From positions 3,742,501-3,806,500 of the forward strand of contig NZ_BNBE01000001.1 in the NCBI RefSeq assembly GCF_014654895.1: a DNA stretch of 64,000 nt, read 5' to 3'. This document shows, in pieces, positions 32,250 through 40,518 of this stretch. The position numbers and the translations under genes were made by a program. The notes under the pieces were generated by a model. It saw only the letters and a program-made list of their open reading frames with translations, was not told the DNA's origin and did not search any database. Source of the DNA: Streptomyces filamentosus. Lineage in GTDB: Bacteria; Actinomycetota; Actinomycetes; Streptomycetales; Streptomycetaceae. The first letter of the stretch is position 1. Each line of letters begins with the position of its first letter.

Positions 32250-34895
32250 ATGCGACTCCGACTTCCCCGGTGGGCCGCGGTCACCGGCGTCCTCGCCGTC
32301 CTCGCGGGCGCGGGCGCCTGGTCCGCCGCCGCCCTGGACGACCCCCCGCCCGTCCACCGCGAGGACCGGGCCCTCACCTTCGACGGGGTGCGGATCGACA
32401 CCTCGTACTTCACCGGCTCCGGCTCCGGGCGCCGCCCGGCCGTCCTCCTCGCCCACGGCTTCGGCGGCTCCAAGGACGACGTCCGGCCCCAGGCGGAACG
32501 GCTCGCCCGCGACGGGTACGCCGTCCTCACCTGGTCGGCCCGCGGCTTCGGCGCCTCCGGCGGGAAGATCGGCCTCAACGACCCCGACCACGAGGTCCGG
32601 GACGCGGGGAGGCTCGTCGACTGGCTCGCCGCCCGCCCCGAGGTCTTGCTCGACGGGGCGGGCGACCCGCGCGTCGGCGTCACCGGCGCCTCCTACGGCG
32701 GCGCGATCGCGCTCCTCGCCGCCGGACACGACTCCCGGATCGACGCCATCGCCCCGCAGATCACCTACTGGAACCTCGCCGACGCCCTCCTCCCGGACGG
32801 CGTCTACAAGAAGCTGTGGGCGGGGATCCTCTTCTCGATGGGCACCGACGCCCGGGGCGACGCCTGCGGCCGCTTCGCCCCCGAGGTCTGCGCCCTGAAG
32901 GAACGCGTCGCGGTCTCCGGCCGCCCCGACGCCGCCGCCCGCGCCCTCCTGGAGGCCCGCAGCCCCTCCGCCGTCGGCGACCGCATCAAGGTCCCCGCCC
33001 TCATCGTCCAGGGGCAGACCGACTCCCTCTTCCCCCTCGACCAGTCCGACGCCATGGCCCGCGCCCTCGCCGCGAACGGCGCCCCCGTCGCCGTCGACTG
33101 GATCGCCGGCGGCCACGACGGCGGCGACCGCGAGGCCGGCCGGGTCGAGGACCGGATCGGCGCCTGGTTCGATCGCTGGCTGAAGAAGGACGCCTCCGTC
33201 GACACCGGCCCCGCCTTCCGCGTCAGCCGCACCGGCGGCGTCGACTCCACGGACGGCCGCGCCACGCTGCGCGCCGCCACCGCCGACCGCTACCCCGGCC
33301 TGCGCGAGGACACCCGCGCACTCGCCCTCACCGGCCCCCCGCAGCGCTTCACCAACCCGGCGGGCGCCGCCCCGCCCGCCCTCTCCGCCGTGCCCGGTCT
33401 CGGCGGCGGCCTCGGCGGGCTCTCCTCCTCGCTCGGCGTCGGCCTGGCCCTCGACTTCCCCGGCCAGCACGCCCGCTTCGACGCCGCCCCGCAGTCCGCG
33501 CCGCTCCGCGTCACCGGCACCCCGACCGTCCGCGTCAGGGTCACCTCCACCGCCCCGGACGGTTCCGCCGTCCTCTTCGCGAAGCTGTACGACGCCGGGC
33601 CGGACGGCCGGCAGCAGGTGCTGCCCGGCGGGCTCGTCACCCCGCTCCGCGTCGAGGACGCGGGGAGGGGCCGGTCCGTCACCCTCACCCTGCCCGCGAT
33701 CGACCACGAGGTGGAGGCCGGGCACCGGCTCCGGCTCGTCGTCGCGGCCACCGACCTCGGCTACGCCTCCCCGGCGGCCACCGCCGGCTACACCGTCGCC
33801 GTCGAGGGCCCCCTCGCCGTGCCGACCGCGCCCGCCGTCACCACCCGGGCCGCCGGCCTGCCGTGGTGGGTGTGGGGCCTGCCGCTGATCGGCCTCGCCG
33901 TGGCCGCCGCGCTCCTGCTCACCGGCCGCCGCCGCACCGCCGCCCCGGCGCCCGACCCGGAACTGGCCGCCGTCCCGCTCCAGATCACCGGCCTGTCGAA
34001 GAAGTACAGGGGCGGCGAGCGGTATTCGGTCCGCGAACTGTCCTTCCGCGTCGAACAGGGCCAGGTCCTCGGCCTCCTCGGCCCCAACGGCGCCGGGAAG
34101 ACCACCACCCTGCGCATGCTGATGGGCCTGATCAGCCCCGACGAGGGCGAGATCCGCGTCTTCGGCCAGGCCGTCCGGCCCGGCGCCCCGGTCCTCTCCC
34201 GGGTCGGCTCCTTCGTGGAGGGCGCCGGCTTCCTGCCGCACCTCACCGGCCGGGAGAACCTGGAGCTGTACTGGAAGGCCACCGGCCGCCCCGCCGAGGA
34301 CGCCCACCTCGACGACGCCCTGCGCATCGCCAACCTGGGCGGCGCCCTCGAACGGGCCGTCCGCACCTACTCGCAGGGCATGCGGCAGCGCCTCGCCATC
34401 GCCCAGGCCATGCTCGGCCTGCCGGACCTCCTCATCCTCGACGAACCCACCAACGGCCTCGACCCGCCGCAGATCCGCGAGATGCGGGAGGTGATGATCC
34501 GGTACGCGGCGGGCGGCCGCACCGTCATCGTCTCCAGCCACCTCCTCGCGGAGGTCGAGCAGTCCTGCACCCACCTCGTCGTCATGGACCGCGGCCGGCT
34601 CGTCCAGGCCGGTCCGGTCGCCGAGATCACCGGTGCCGGCGACACCCTCCTCGTCACCCTCGGCGCGCCCGTCTCCGACGTGCTGGTGGAGAAGGTCGCC
34701 GCCCTGCCCGGCGTCGGCTCCGCCGTCCGCGCGGAGGACGGTCTCCTGGTCCGCCTCGACGCCCCCGAGGGGGCGGCCGCCGACACGACCGCGCTGATCG
34801 GCGAACTCGTCCGCCTGGACGTCCCGCTGACCGGGATCGGCCCGCACCGACGCCTGGAGGACGCCTTCCTGACCCTGATCGGAGGATCCGCATGA
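32250..34895 (+). CDS. Fusion of an exported S15-like alpha/beta hydrolase and an ABC transporter ATPase
   Basis: An 881-aa two-part protein. Residues 1-30 are a signal or anchor helix. Residues about 35-310 form an alpha/beta hydrolase (HGFGGSKDD, nucleophile GASYGGAI, and the late His in AGGHDGGD) followed by a jelly-roll as in X-Pro dipeptidyl-peptidases. One membrane helix follows at about 540-560 (WWVWGLPLIGLAVAAALLL). The C-terminal 300 residues are an ABC ATPase with Walker A GPNGAGKTT, signature YSQGMRQR (variant), and Walker B LLILDEPTNGLD. The topology puts the hydrolase outside and the ATPase inside. The permease gene follows by ATGA overlap. The joining of an enzyme and an ATPase in one chain is unusual. 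Confidence 0.88.
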   Translation: MRLRLPRWAAVTGVLAVLAGAGAWSAAALDDPPPVHREDRALTFDGVRIDTSYFTGSGSGRRPAVLLAHGFGGSKDDVRPQAERLARDGYAVLTWSARGFGASGGKIGLNDPDHEVRDAGRLVDWLAARPEVLLDGAGDPRVGVTGASYGGAIALLAAGHDSRIDAIAPQITYWNLADALLPDGVYKKLWAGILFSMGTDARGDACGRFAPEVCALKERVAVSGRPDAAARALLEARSPSAVGDRIKVPALIVQGQTDSLFPLDQSDAMARALAANGAPVAVDWIAGGHDGGDREAGRVEDRIGAWFDRWLKKDASVDTGPAFRVSRTGGVDSTDGRATLRAATADRYPGLREDTRALALTGPPQRFTNPAGAAPPALSAVPGLGGGLGGLSSSLGVGLALDFPGQHARFDAAPQSAPLRVTGTPTVRVRVTSTAPDGSAVLFAKLYDAGPDGRQQVLPGGLVTPLRVEDAGRGRSVTLTLPAIDHEVEAGHRLRLVVAATDLGYASPAATAGYTVAVEGPLAVPTAPAVTTRAAGLPWWVWGLPLIGLAVAAALLLTGRRRTAAPAPDPELAAVPLQITGLSKKYRGGERYSVRELSFRVEQGQVLGLLGPNGAGKTTTLRMLMGLISPDEGEIRVFGQAVRPGAPVLSRVGSFVEGAGFLPHLTGRENLELYWKATGRPAEDAHLDDALRIANLGGALERAVRTYSQGMRQRLAIAQAMLGLPDLLILDEPTNGLDPPQIREMREVMIRYAAGGRTVIVSSHLLAEVEQSCTHLVVMDRGRLVQAGPVAEITGAGDTLLVTLGAPVSDVLVEKVAALPGVGSAVRAEDGLLVRLDAPEGAAADTTALIGELVRLDVPLTGIGPHRRLEDAFLTLIGGSA

Positions 34896-35761
34896 CCGCG
34901 ACGGCCCCCGGCCCCGAGGCCCTCGCCCCCGGCTACCGCCCCGGCCGCACGCTGCCGCTGCGCGTCGAGGCCCTGCGCCAGTGGAAGCGCCGCCGCACCC
35001 TGGTGATGGCCGGGGTGCTCGCCGCCCTGCCCTTCGTCCTGATCGTGGCCTTCGCCATCGGCGGCCCCGACGCCGACGACCGCGGCGGCCGGATCACCCT
35101 CATCGACACGGCGACCGCCTCGGGCGCCAACTTCGCGGCGACCTGCCTCTTCGTCTCGGCCGGTTTCCTCCTCGTCATCCCCGTGGCGCTCTTCTGCGGC
35201 GACACCGTCGCCTCCGAGGCCGGCTGGTCCTCGCTCCGCTATCTCCTGGCCGCGCCCGTGCCGCGTGCCCGGCTGCTCGCGGCCAAGCTGACGGTCGCGC
35301 TCGGCTACAGCACGGCGGCCCTCTTCCTGCTGCCGCTGCTCGCCCTGGCCGCGGGCACGGTCGCCTACGGCTGGGGCCCGCTCCAGCTGCCCACCGGCGG
35401 GTCGCTCCCGGCGGGGGAGGCCGTCCTCCGGCTGCTCGTCGCCACCTCCTTCGTCCTCGTCTCCCAACTGGTCACCGCGGGCCTCGCCTTCTGGCTGTCG
35501 ACCCGCACCGACGCCCCGCTCGGCGCGGTCGGCGGAGCCGTCGGCCTGACGATCGTCGGCAACGTCCTGGACGCGGTCACCGCCCTCGGCGACTGGCGCG
35601 ACCTCCTGCCCGCGCACTGGCAGTTCGCCTGGATCGACGCCCTCCAGCCCCGCCTGGAGTGGGGCGGCATGATCCAGGGCGCGGCGGTCTCCGTGGCGTA
35701 CGCCCTGGTGCTCTTCGCCCTCGCCTTCCGGGGCTTCGCCCGCAAGGACATCGTGTCCTAG
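34892..35761 (+). CDS. ABC transporter permease
   Basis: A 289-aa ABC-2-type permease with six predicted helices. A cytosolic N-terminus (LRVEALRQWKRRRTL) leads into TM1, and the C-terminus ends FRGFARKDIVS, as in bacitracin/lantibiotic-type exporters. ATG 34892 overlaps the stop of the fusion gene, so it must be the membrane partner of that ATPase domain. It ends 19 bp from the convergent regulator gene. Confidence 0.88.
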   Translation: MTATAPGPEALAPGYRPGRTLPLRVEALRQWKRRRTLVMAGVLAALPFVLIVAFAIGGPDADDRGGRITLIDTATASGANFAATCLFVSAGFLLVIPVALFCGDTVASEAGWSSLRYLLAAPVPRARLLAAKLTVALGYSTAALFLLPLLALAAGTVAYGWGPLQLPTGGSLPAGEAVLRLLVATSFVLVSQLVTAGLAFWLSTRTDAPLGAVGGAVGLTIVGNVLDAVTALGDWRDLLPAHWQFAWIDALQPRLEWGGMIQGAAVSVAYALVLFALAFRGFARKDIVS

Positions 35762-35780
35762 GACGGCCGCCCGCCGGGTC

Positions 35781-36518
35781 TCACAGCCACCCCCTCCGAG
35801 CCGCTTCCGCGCCCGCGCGGAAGCGGCTCGTCGTGCCCAGGGTGGCCAGCAGCTCGCCCACCCGCCGGCTGTAGGTCCTCCCCGACATGCCGAGCCGGGC
35901 CGCGGCCGTCTCGTCGGTCAGCCCCGACAACAGCGCCTCCAGGACCGGCCGGAGCTGCTCCGGGAGGCCGCCCGGCGGCCGGGGCGGCGGGACGCGGCCC
36001 AGCTCCTCGGCCGCCGTCCAGCAGACGTGATGGGCCCGCACCAGGGCCTGCACCACCACCGGGTCCCTGATCAGCAGCAGCCCGTTGTACAACAGCTCCA
36101 GGTCGAGGGGGACCGCCGCCACCGTCCGGTCCACCACGATCATCTTGAAGGGGATCGTGTCGGCGCACCGCGCCCGCCCGGGTATCCGCGGCCCGCCCTC
36201 CAGCCGGGGGAGCGCGTGCCGGGGCACGATCCGCCGCACCTCCCCGGCCCGCTCCACCGCCGCGCGCATGCACGCTCCCGCCAGCTCCAGGAACGGCTCG
36301 GGGATCGCGCGCTCCGCCGAGGCCGCGGGATCGTCGAAGGTCAGCAGCTCGTGCCGGGTCGAGGCGGCCAGCCCGGCGAGCACGGCGCTGATGCGCCGCG
36401 CCCCCCGGACCGGGCGCCCCGCCGGCCGCTGTCCCTCGGTCGCGGCCCGGTTCATCGCCGAACGGGCGAGCACCACGGAGCCCGCGTTCTCTGCCACCGC
36501 TGACCACCCCCGTCCCAT
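35781..36518 (-). CDS. LuxR-type HTH regulator
   Basis: A 245-aa protein from ATG 36518. The C-terminal 60 residues are a LuxR-like HTH (LEALLSGLTDETAAARLGMSGRTYSRRVGELLATLG). The N-terminal 170 residues resemble the uncharacterised sensor part of TrmB/LuxR-like Streptomyces regulators. The ribosome site before ATG 36518 is weak, and ATG 36455 is an alternative. It is convergent with the ABC permease and divergent from the VWA lipoprotein gene 245 bp away. Target genes are unknown. Confidence 0.75.
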   Translation of the reverse strand: MGRGWSAVAENAGSVVLARSAMNRAATEGQRPAGRPVRGARRISAVLAGLAASTRHELLTFDDPAASAERAIPEPFLELAGACMRAAVERAGEVRRIVPRHALPRLEGGPRIPGRARCADTIPFKMIVVDRTVAAVPLDLELLYNGLLLIRDPVVVQALVRAHHVCWTAAEELGRVPPPRPPGGLPEQLRPVLEALLSGLTDETAAARLGMSGRTYSRRVGELLATLGTTSRFRAGAEAARRGWL

Positions 36519-36762
36519 CGATGTCCACTCAATGTACTCATGTGACTGCACACGGTGACAACCCCTGTGGACAAACCTGGCGTCTCCATGCCACCTGCCC
36601 CATTCCGGCGTCCGTTGCCACATCGAGATCCATCCGCAACTCCTCCGCGCGCTCCGCACGGGCCTCCCGTTCGTCACAGTCTCAGGAGCCGGGCCCGGCC
36701 CCGCCGCACCCGGCGGTGGTCCTCGCCCGGCACAAGTCCCTCAGGGAAACGGGGAGTTGCCC

Positions 36763-38370
36763 ATGAACCGCACACGCAGGAGAAGTGCCGTCCTCGCCGC
36801 CGTCCTCGCCGCCGGACTGGTCCTCGGCGGCTGCGCCGGCAGCGGGAACGACACGGCGGCCGACCACCGGAAGCCCGCGCCGCGGCTCCCCGGAGGGGGC
36901 CGCACCGCCGCGCCCGCCCCGGCGGACGGCCGGACCGCGGGACAGGGGGAGGGGCAGGGCGAGGGCCGGTCCGCCGACGCCCCCGAGGGCGAGCAGCGGG
37001 CCCCGGGCCCCGCCCCCGACTACCTCTCCACCTTCGCCCTGGACGTCGACACCGCCTCGTACGGCTACGCCCGCCGCTCGCTCGCCGAGGGCCGGCTGCC
37101 CGAGCCCTCCACCGTGCGGCCCGAGGAGTTCGTCAACAGCTTCCGCCCCGACTACCCGCGCCCCGCCGTCGACGGCTTCAGCGTCACCGTCGACGGCGCC
37201 GCGACCGGCGCGGACGGCTGGTCGCTGGTCCGGGTCGGCCTCGCCACCCGGGACGCGGACCGGGACGGGGAACGCCCGCCCGCCGCCCTCACCTTCGTCG
37301 TCGACGTCTCCGGCTCGATGGGCGAGACGGGCCGGCTCGACCTCGTCCAGCACTCCCTGCGGCTCGCCGCGGACGGGCTGCGCGACGACGACTCGATCGC
37401 CCTGGTCGCCTTCAGCGACGAAGCCGAGACCCTGCTGCCGATGACCCGGCTCGGCGACGCCCGCGGACGGGTCCGCGAGGCCGTCGACGCCCTCGCCGTC
37501 CGCTCCTCCACCAACCTGGAGGCGGGCCTGTCCACCGGTTACGACGTCGCCGCCGCGGGGCACCGGAAGGGCGCGGTCAACCGGGTCGTGCTGCTCTCCG
37601 ACGCCCTCGCCAACACCGGCGAGACGGCCGCCGACGCCCTGCTCTCCCGCATCGAGGGGCAGCGCAGGGAGCACGGCATCACCCTCTTCGGGGTGGGCGT
37701 CGGCAGCGAGTACGGCGACGAGCTGATGGAACGGCTCGCCGACCGGGGCGACGGCCAGACCACGTACATCTCCACCCGCGACCAGGCCCGCAAGGTCTTC
37801 GTGGACCAGCTGCCCGTGCAGGTCGAGCCGCGCGCCCGGGACGCCAAGGCGCAGGTGGCCTTCGACCGGGAGACCGTGGAGCGCTTCCGGCTCATCGGGT
37901 ACGAGAACCGCGAGGTCGCCGACGAGGACTTCCGGGACGACCGGGTCGACGGCGGCGAGATCGGGGCCGGCCACACCGTCACCGCGCTGTACGCGGTGAA
38001 GACCCGGCCCGGCGCGAGCGGCCGGATCGCCACCGCCACCGTCCGCTGGCTCGACCCCGAGTCCCGCGCCCCGAGCGAGCGTTCCGGCACGGTCGGCACG
38101 CAGGCGCTGGGCGCCCGCCTCTGGGACGCCGGTCACGACAGCCTGCAACTCTCGGCGATCTCCGCCTACTTCGCGGAGGAGCTGCGCGGCGGCGGCCTGC
38201 CGGGCGCGCCGCGCCTGGCCGAACTGGCCGCGTACGCCGACGCCATCCGGGGCCGCTCCGGCTCCGCGGTGGTGGGCGAGCTGGCCGAGGCGGTCCGCCA
38301 GGCGGACCGCCTGATCGGCGAACGCCCGCGGGAGGAAGGGGAGTTCCGCTCCTCCGACCCCTACGCGTGA
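36763..38370 (+). CDS. VWA-domain lipoprotein (YfbK-like, DUF3520)
   Basis: A 535-aa surface lipoprotein. The signal peptide ends in a lipobox (VLGGC, Cys near residue 24), followed by a Pro/Gly-rich linker and a conserved N-terminal region (YLSTFALDVDTASYGYARRSL). The von Willebrand A domain has a complete MIDAS: DVSGSMG, the Thr in RSSTN-like position, and LLSDALAN. The C-terminal DUF3520 region follows. Start ATG 36763 with GGGGAG. The family is common in Streptomyces and its function is unknown; metal-dependent protein binding at the cell surface is likely. Confidence 0.88.
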   Translation: MNRTRRRSAVLAAVLAAGLVLGGCAGSGNDTAADHRKPAPRLPGGGRTAAPAPADGRTAGQGEGQGEGRSADAPEGEQRAPGPAPDYLSTFALDVDTASYGYARRSLAEGRLPEPSTVRPEEFVNSFRPDYPRPAVDGFSVTVDGAATGADGWSLVRVGLATRDADRDGERPPAALTFVVDVSGSMGETGRLDLVQHSLRLAADGLRDDDSIALVAFSDEAETLLPMTRLGDARGRVREAVDALAVRSSTNLEAGLSTGYDVAAAGHRKGAVNRVVLLSDALANTGETAADALLSRIEGQRREHGITLFGVGVGSEYGDELMERLADRGDGQTTYISTRDQARKVFVDQLPVQVEPRARDAKAQVAFDRETVERFRLIGYENREVADEDFRDDRVDGGEIGAGHTVTALYAVKTRPGASGRIATATVRWLDPESRAPSERSGTVGTQALGARLWDAGHDSLQLSAISAYFAEELRGGGLPGAPRLAELAAYADAIRGRSGSAVVGELAEAVRQADRLIGERPREEGEFRSSDPYA

Positions 38371-38449
38371 GCGTGCCCGGCCCGTACGCGTGACGGCGTC
38401 CGCCCCTCGCGCGCGGGCGCGTCCGCCCCATACGTCCGTGTCCGTACGG

Positions 38450-38475
38450 CTCTTCCCCGCGCGCGCGGGGAAGAG
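38450..38475. terminator. 26-bp perfect palindrome, terminator of the VWA gene
   Basis: Arms 38450-38462 and 38463-38475 are fully complementary, so the RNA forms a long stem closed by a few central bases. Confidence 0.7.
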
Positions 38476-38523
38476 TCCCGAGGGGAACGGGCGGCTCCGC
38501 CGGGAGGGCGGCATCATGAGGCC

Positions 38524-38991
38524 ATGGCCTCCCTGCTGCTCGCCCTCGCCGTCGGAAGCACCGGCCTCTACGCCGGTTTCCTGCTCGTCTTCCTCACCGG
38601 GGTCATGCCCGCTCTGGGCCGCCTCCCGGACGCCGCGTTCGTCGCCGCGATGCGCAGGGTGAACGAGGCGGTGCCCAGGGCGGTCTTCATGACCGTCTTC
38701 GCCGGCGTCGCGGTCTTCCCGATCGCCGCCTACCTGGTGCCGGTGGACGACCGGACCGGCGCCCAGCGCTGGCTGATGCTGGCCGGGTTCGTCTGCGCGC
38801 TCCTCAACCACCTGGTCACCGCCGTCGGCAACGTCCCCCTCAACAACGCGCTCGCCGCCGCCGAGGGGCCCGCCGAGGACCCGGCCGCGACCCGCGCGGC
38901 CTTCGAGCCGCGCTGGAACGCCTACCACCGGGCCCGTACGGCCCTGATCGTCGTCGCCTTCGGCCTCCTCACCGCCGCCGCGGCGGGCTGA
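38524..38991 (+). CDS. DUF1772-family membrane protein
   Basis: A 155-aa protein with four hydrophobic segments and the DUF1772 (anthrone oxygenase-like) pattern. VMPALGRLPDAAFVAAMRRVN follows TM1, and VGNVPLNNAL follows TM3. Some members act on anthrones in polyketide pathways, but no polyketide genes are present here, so the function stays open. Start ATG 38524. A palindromic terminator follows. Confidence 0.82.
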   Translation: MASLLLALAVGSTGLYAGFLLVFLTGVMPALGRLPDAAFVAAMRRVNEAVPRAVFMTVFAGVAVFPIAAYLVPVDDRTGAQRWLMLAGFVCALLNHLVTAVGNVPLNNALAAAEGPAEDPAATRAAFEPRWNAYHRARTALIVVAFGLLTAAAAG

Positions 38992-39066
38992 GCGGCGGCC
39001 GATCTCCGGGCCGATCCTCGGACCGATCCCCGGGCCGCCCTCCGGGCCGTCGCGCCGGCGTCGAAA

Positions 39067-39120
39067 CAGACCCCGGGGTCTGCTTGGGGTCCGGGTTGGC
39101 GCGATCTCGACGAAGATCGC
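39067..39120 (+). terminator. Palindrome and hairpin after the DUF1772 gene
   Basis: CAGACCCCGGGGTCTG (39067-39082) is a perfect 16-bp palindrome. GCGATCT/AGATCGC (39101-39107 and 39114-39120) forms a second hairpin. Together they probably end the upstream transcript. Confidence 0.6.
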
Positions 39121-39320
39121 GGCGGTCGCATCCACAGAGACCCTTCAAAACCAAACTACCGAGTCCGAAACACGCCTCTCACGTGGAGTGGCTTTCAGCC
39201 CCTGGCGAGAATCGTTCGTACTTATATCCGCCCAAAAAGGGAGAACCACTCCGATTTCAGGGATCCGGATTCCGTACCTTCCGGTTTCTTATTGACATGG
39301 CTCCGGGGGTTTTTTTTAAT
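39121..39320 (+). promoter_or_regulatory. Lower-GC promoter region of the SARP gene
   Basis: The sequence from about 39140 to 39330 is visibly poorer in GC than its surroundings (CTTATATCC, GGTTTCTTATTGACATGG, a run of eight Ts). TTGACA (39292-39297) and TTTAAT (39315-39320) are exactly 17 bp apart, an almost consensus primary-sigma promoter, which is rare in Streptomyces. No gene was recognised in this stretch. Confidence 0.75.
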
Positions 39321-39360
39321 CAAGCGAGGATCCGCGTGCGCGGACATCGAGGGGGGCACA

Positions 39361-40359
39361 GTGGACGTCCACATCCTGGGGGGGGTGTCGGTCAGTGAGG
39401 GCGGGGTCTCGATCACCCCGACCGCTGCCGCGCCACGCCAGGTGCTCGCCCTGCTCACCGCCTTCGCGGGCCAGGTCGTCCCCGTGACCGTCCTCACCGA
39501 GGAGCTGTGGCCGTCCGGCGCCCCGCGCGGCGCCCGCACCGAACTCGCGTCCCACATAGCCGAGCTGCGGGCGCTCATCGCCCGCGCCCTGCACCGGTCC
39601 GAGGACGGCGAGGCCCCCGGCGGCTGGACCGAGCGGCGCACCGCCGACGCCGTCCTCGTCTCGCTCCCCGGCGGCTACCGCCTCGACACCGGCACGGGCG
39701 TCCACGACATCGGCCGCTTCGAGCGCGCGGCCGGCGCCGGATACCGGGCCATGGACGCCGGCGACCCGTCGCGCGCCTCGCTCCGCTTCGGCGAGGCCCT
39801 CGCCCTCTGGCGCGGCGAGCCGTACGCGGGCGTGGCCGCGGGCCCCTGCCTCCGCCGCGAGATCGAGCGCCTGGAGAACGCCCGGCTCAGCGTCCTCGAC
39901 CAGTGGGTCGAGGCCCAGCTCGGCCTCGGCCGGCACGAGGAGATCCTCTCCGAACTGTCCGGGCTCGCCGCCCGCTACGCCACCAACGAACCGCTCCAGG
40001 CCCACCTCATGGTCGCCCTGCTCCGCTGCGACCGCCACGACGAGGCCCTCGCCGTCTACATGCGGCTGCGCACGATCCTCCACCGGGAGAACGGCATGGA
40101 GCCCTCGGCCCGCCTCCGCAGGCTCCGCCACTCGGTCCTGACCCTGCGTCAGACCCGGGTGCCCGCCGGCGCCGGCGGCCACGCCCCGTACGCCGCCGAC
40201 CACGAGGGCGCCCACGGACTCGCCCCGGCGCCCCTCCCGGTGCCCCTTCCCGTGTCCGGTCTGCCGCGCGTTCCCGGCCAGTCCCAGCCCGGCCGCACCG
40301 AGCCCGCGGCGAAGGGCGCGGTGAAGGCCGTGGCGAAGGGCGTGGCCGTCGCCGTCTGA
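39361..40359 (+). CDS. SARP-family (AfsR/DnrI-like) transcriptional regulator
   Basis: A 332-aa SARP. The start is GTG 39361 (GAGGGGGG 5-11 nt upstream), giving VDVHILGGVSV, the usual SARP N-terminus. An OmpR-like winged HTH spans about residues 1-95 (PRQVLALLTAFAGQVVPVTVLTEELW) and the bacterial transcriptional activation domain (BTAD) about 105-250. The last 70 residues are a low-complexity Pro/Ala/Gly tail. SARPs activate antibiotic clusters, but no cluster adjoins it, so it is an orphan or pleiotropic member. A near-consensus promoter precedes it. Confidence 0.9.
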   Translation: MDVHILGGVSVSEGGVSITPTAAAPRQVLALLTAFAGQVVPVTVLTEELWPSGAPRGARTELASHIAELRALIARALHRSEDGEAPGGWTERRTADAVLVSLPGGYRLDTGTGVHDIGRFERAAGAGYRAMDAGDPSRASLRFGEALALWRGEPYAGVAAGPCLRREIERLENARLSVLDQWVEAQLGLGRHEEILSELSGLAARYATNEPLQAHLMVALLRCDRHDEALAVYMRLRTILHRENGMEPSARLRRLRHSVLTLRQTRVPAGAGGHAPYAADHEGAHGLAPAPLPVPLPVSGLPRVPGQSQPGRTEPAAKGAVKAVAKGVAVAV

Positions 40360-40425
40360 CGGCCCGTCGGTTCCGTCCACCGGGCGATACCGGGCCCGGG
40401 GGGAATGAAGTGCCGCACGTCACCG

Positions 40426-40454
40426 TTGACCCGCTTCCGGGACCGAATTAGTTT
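40426..40454 (+). promoter_or_regulatory. Promoter of the GAF/PucR regulator gene
   Basis: TTGACC (40426-40431) and TAGTTT (40449-40454) are 17 bp apart. The start codon lies about 60 nt downstream of the expected transcript start. Confidence 0.55.
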
Positions 40455-40518
40455 CGGCCGTGAGGACGGGTTTCCTCCGAGGTGCCCGATTTAAGCTCGA
40501 CTACGGGGGTGGCGGCTG

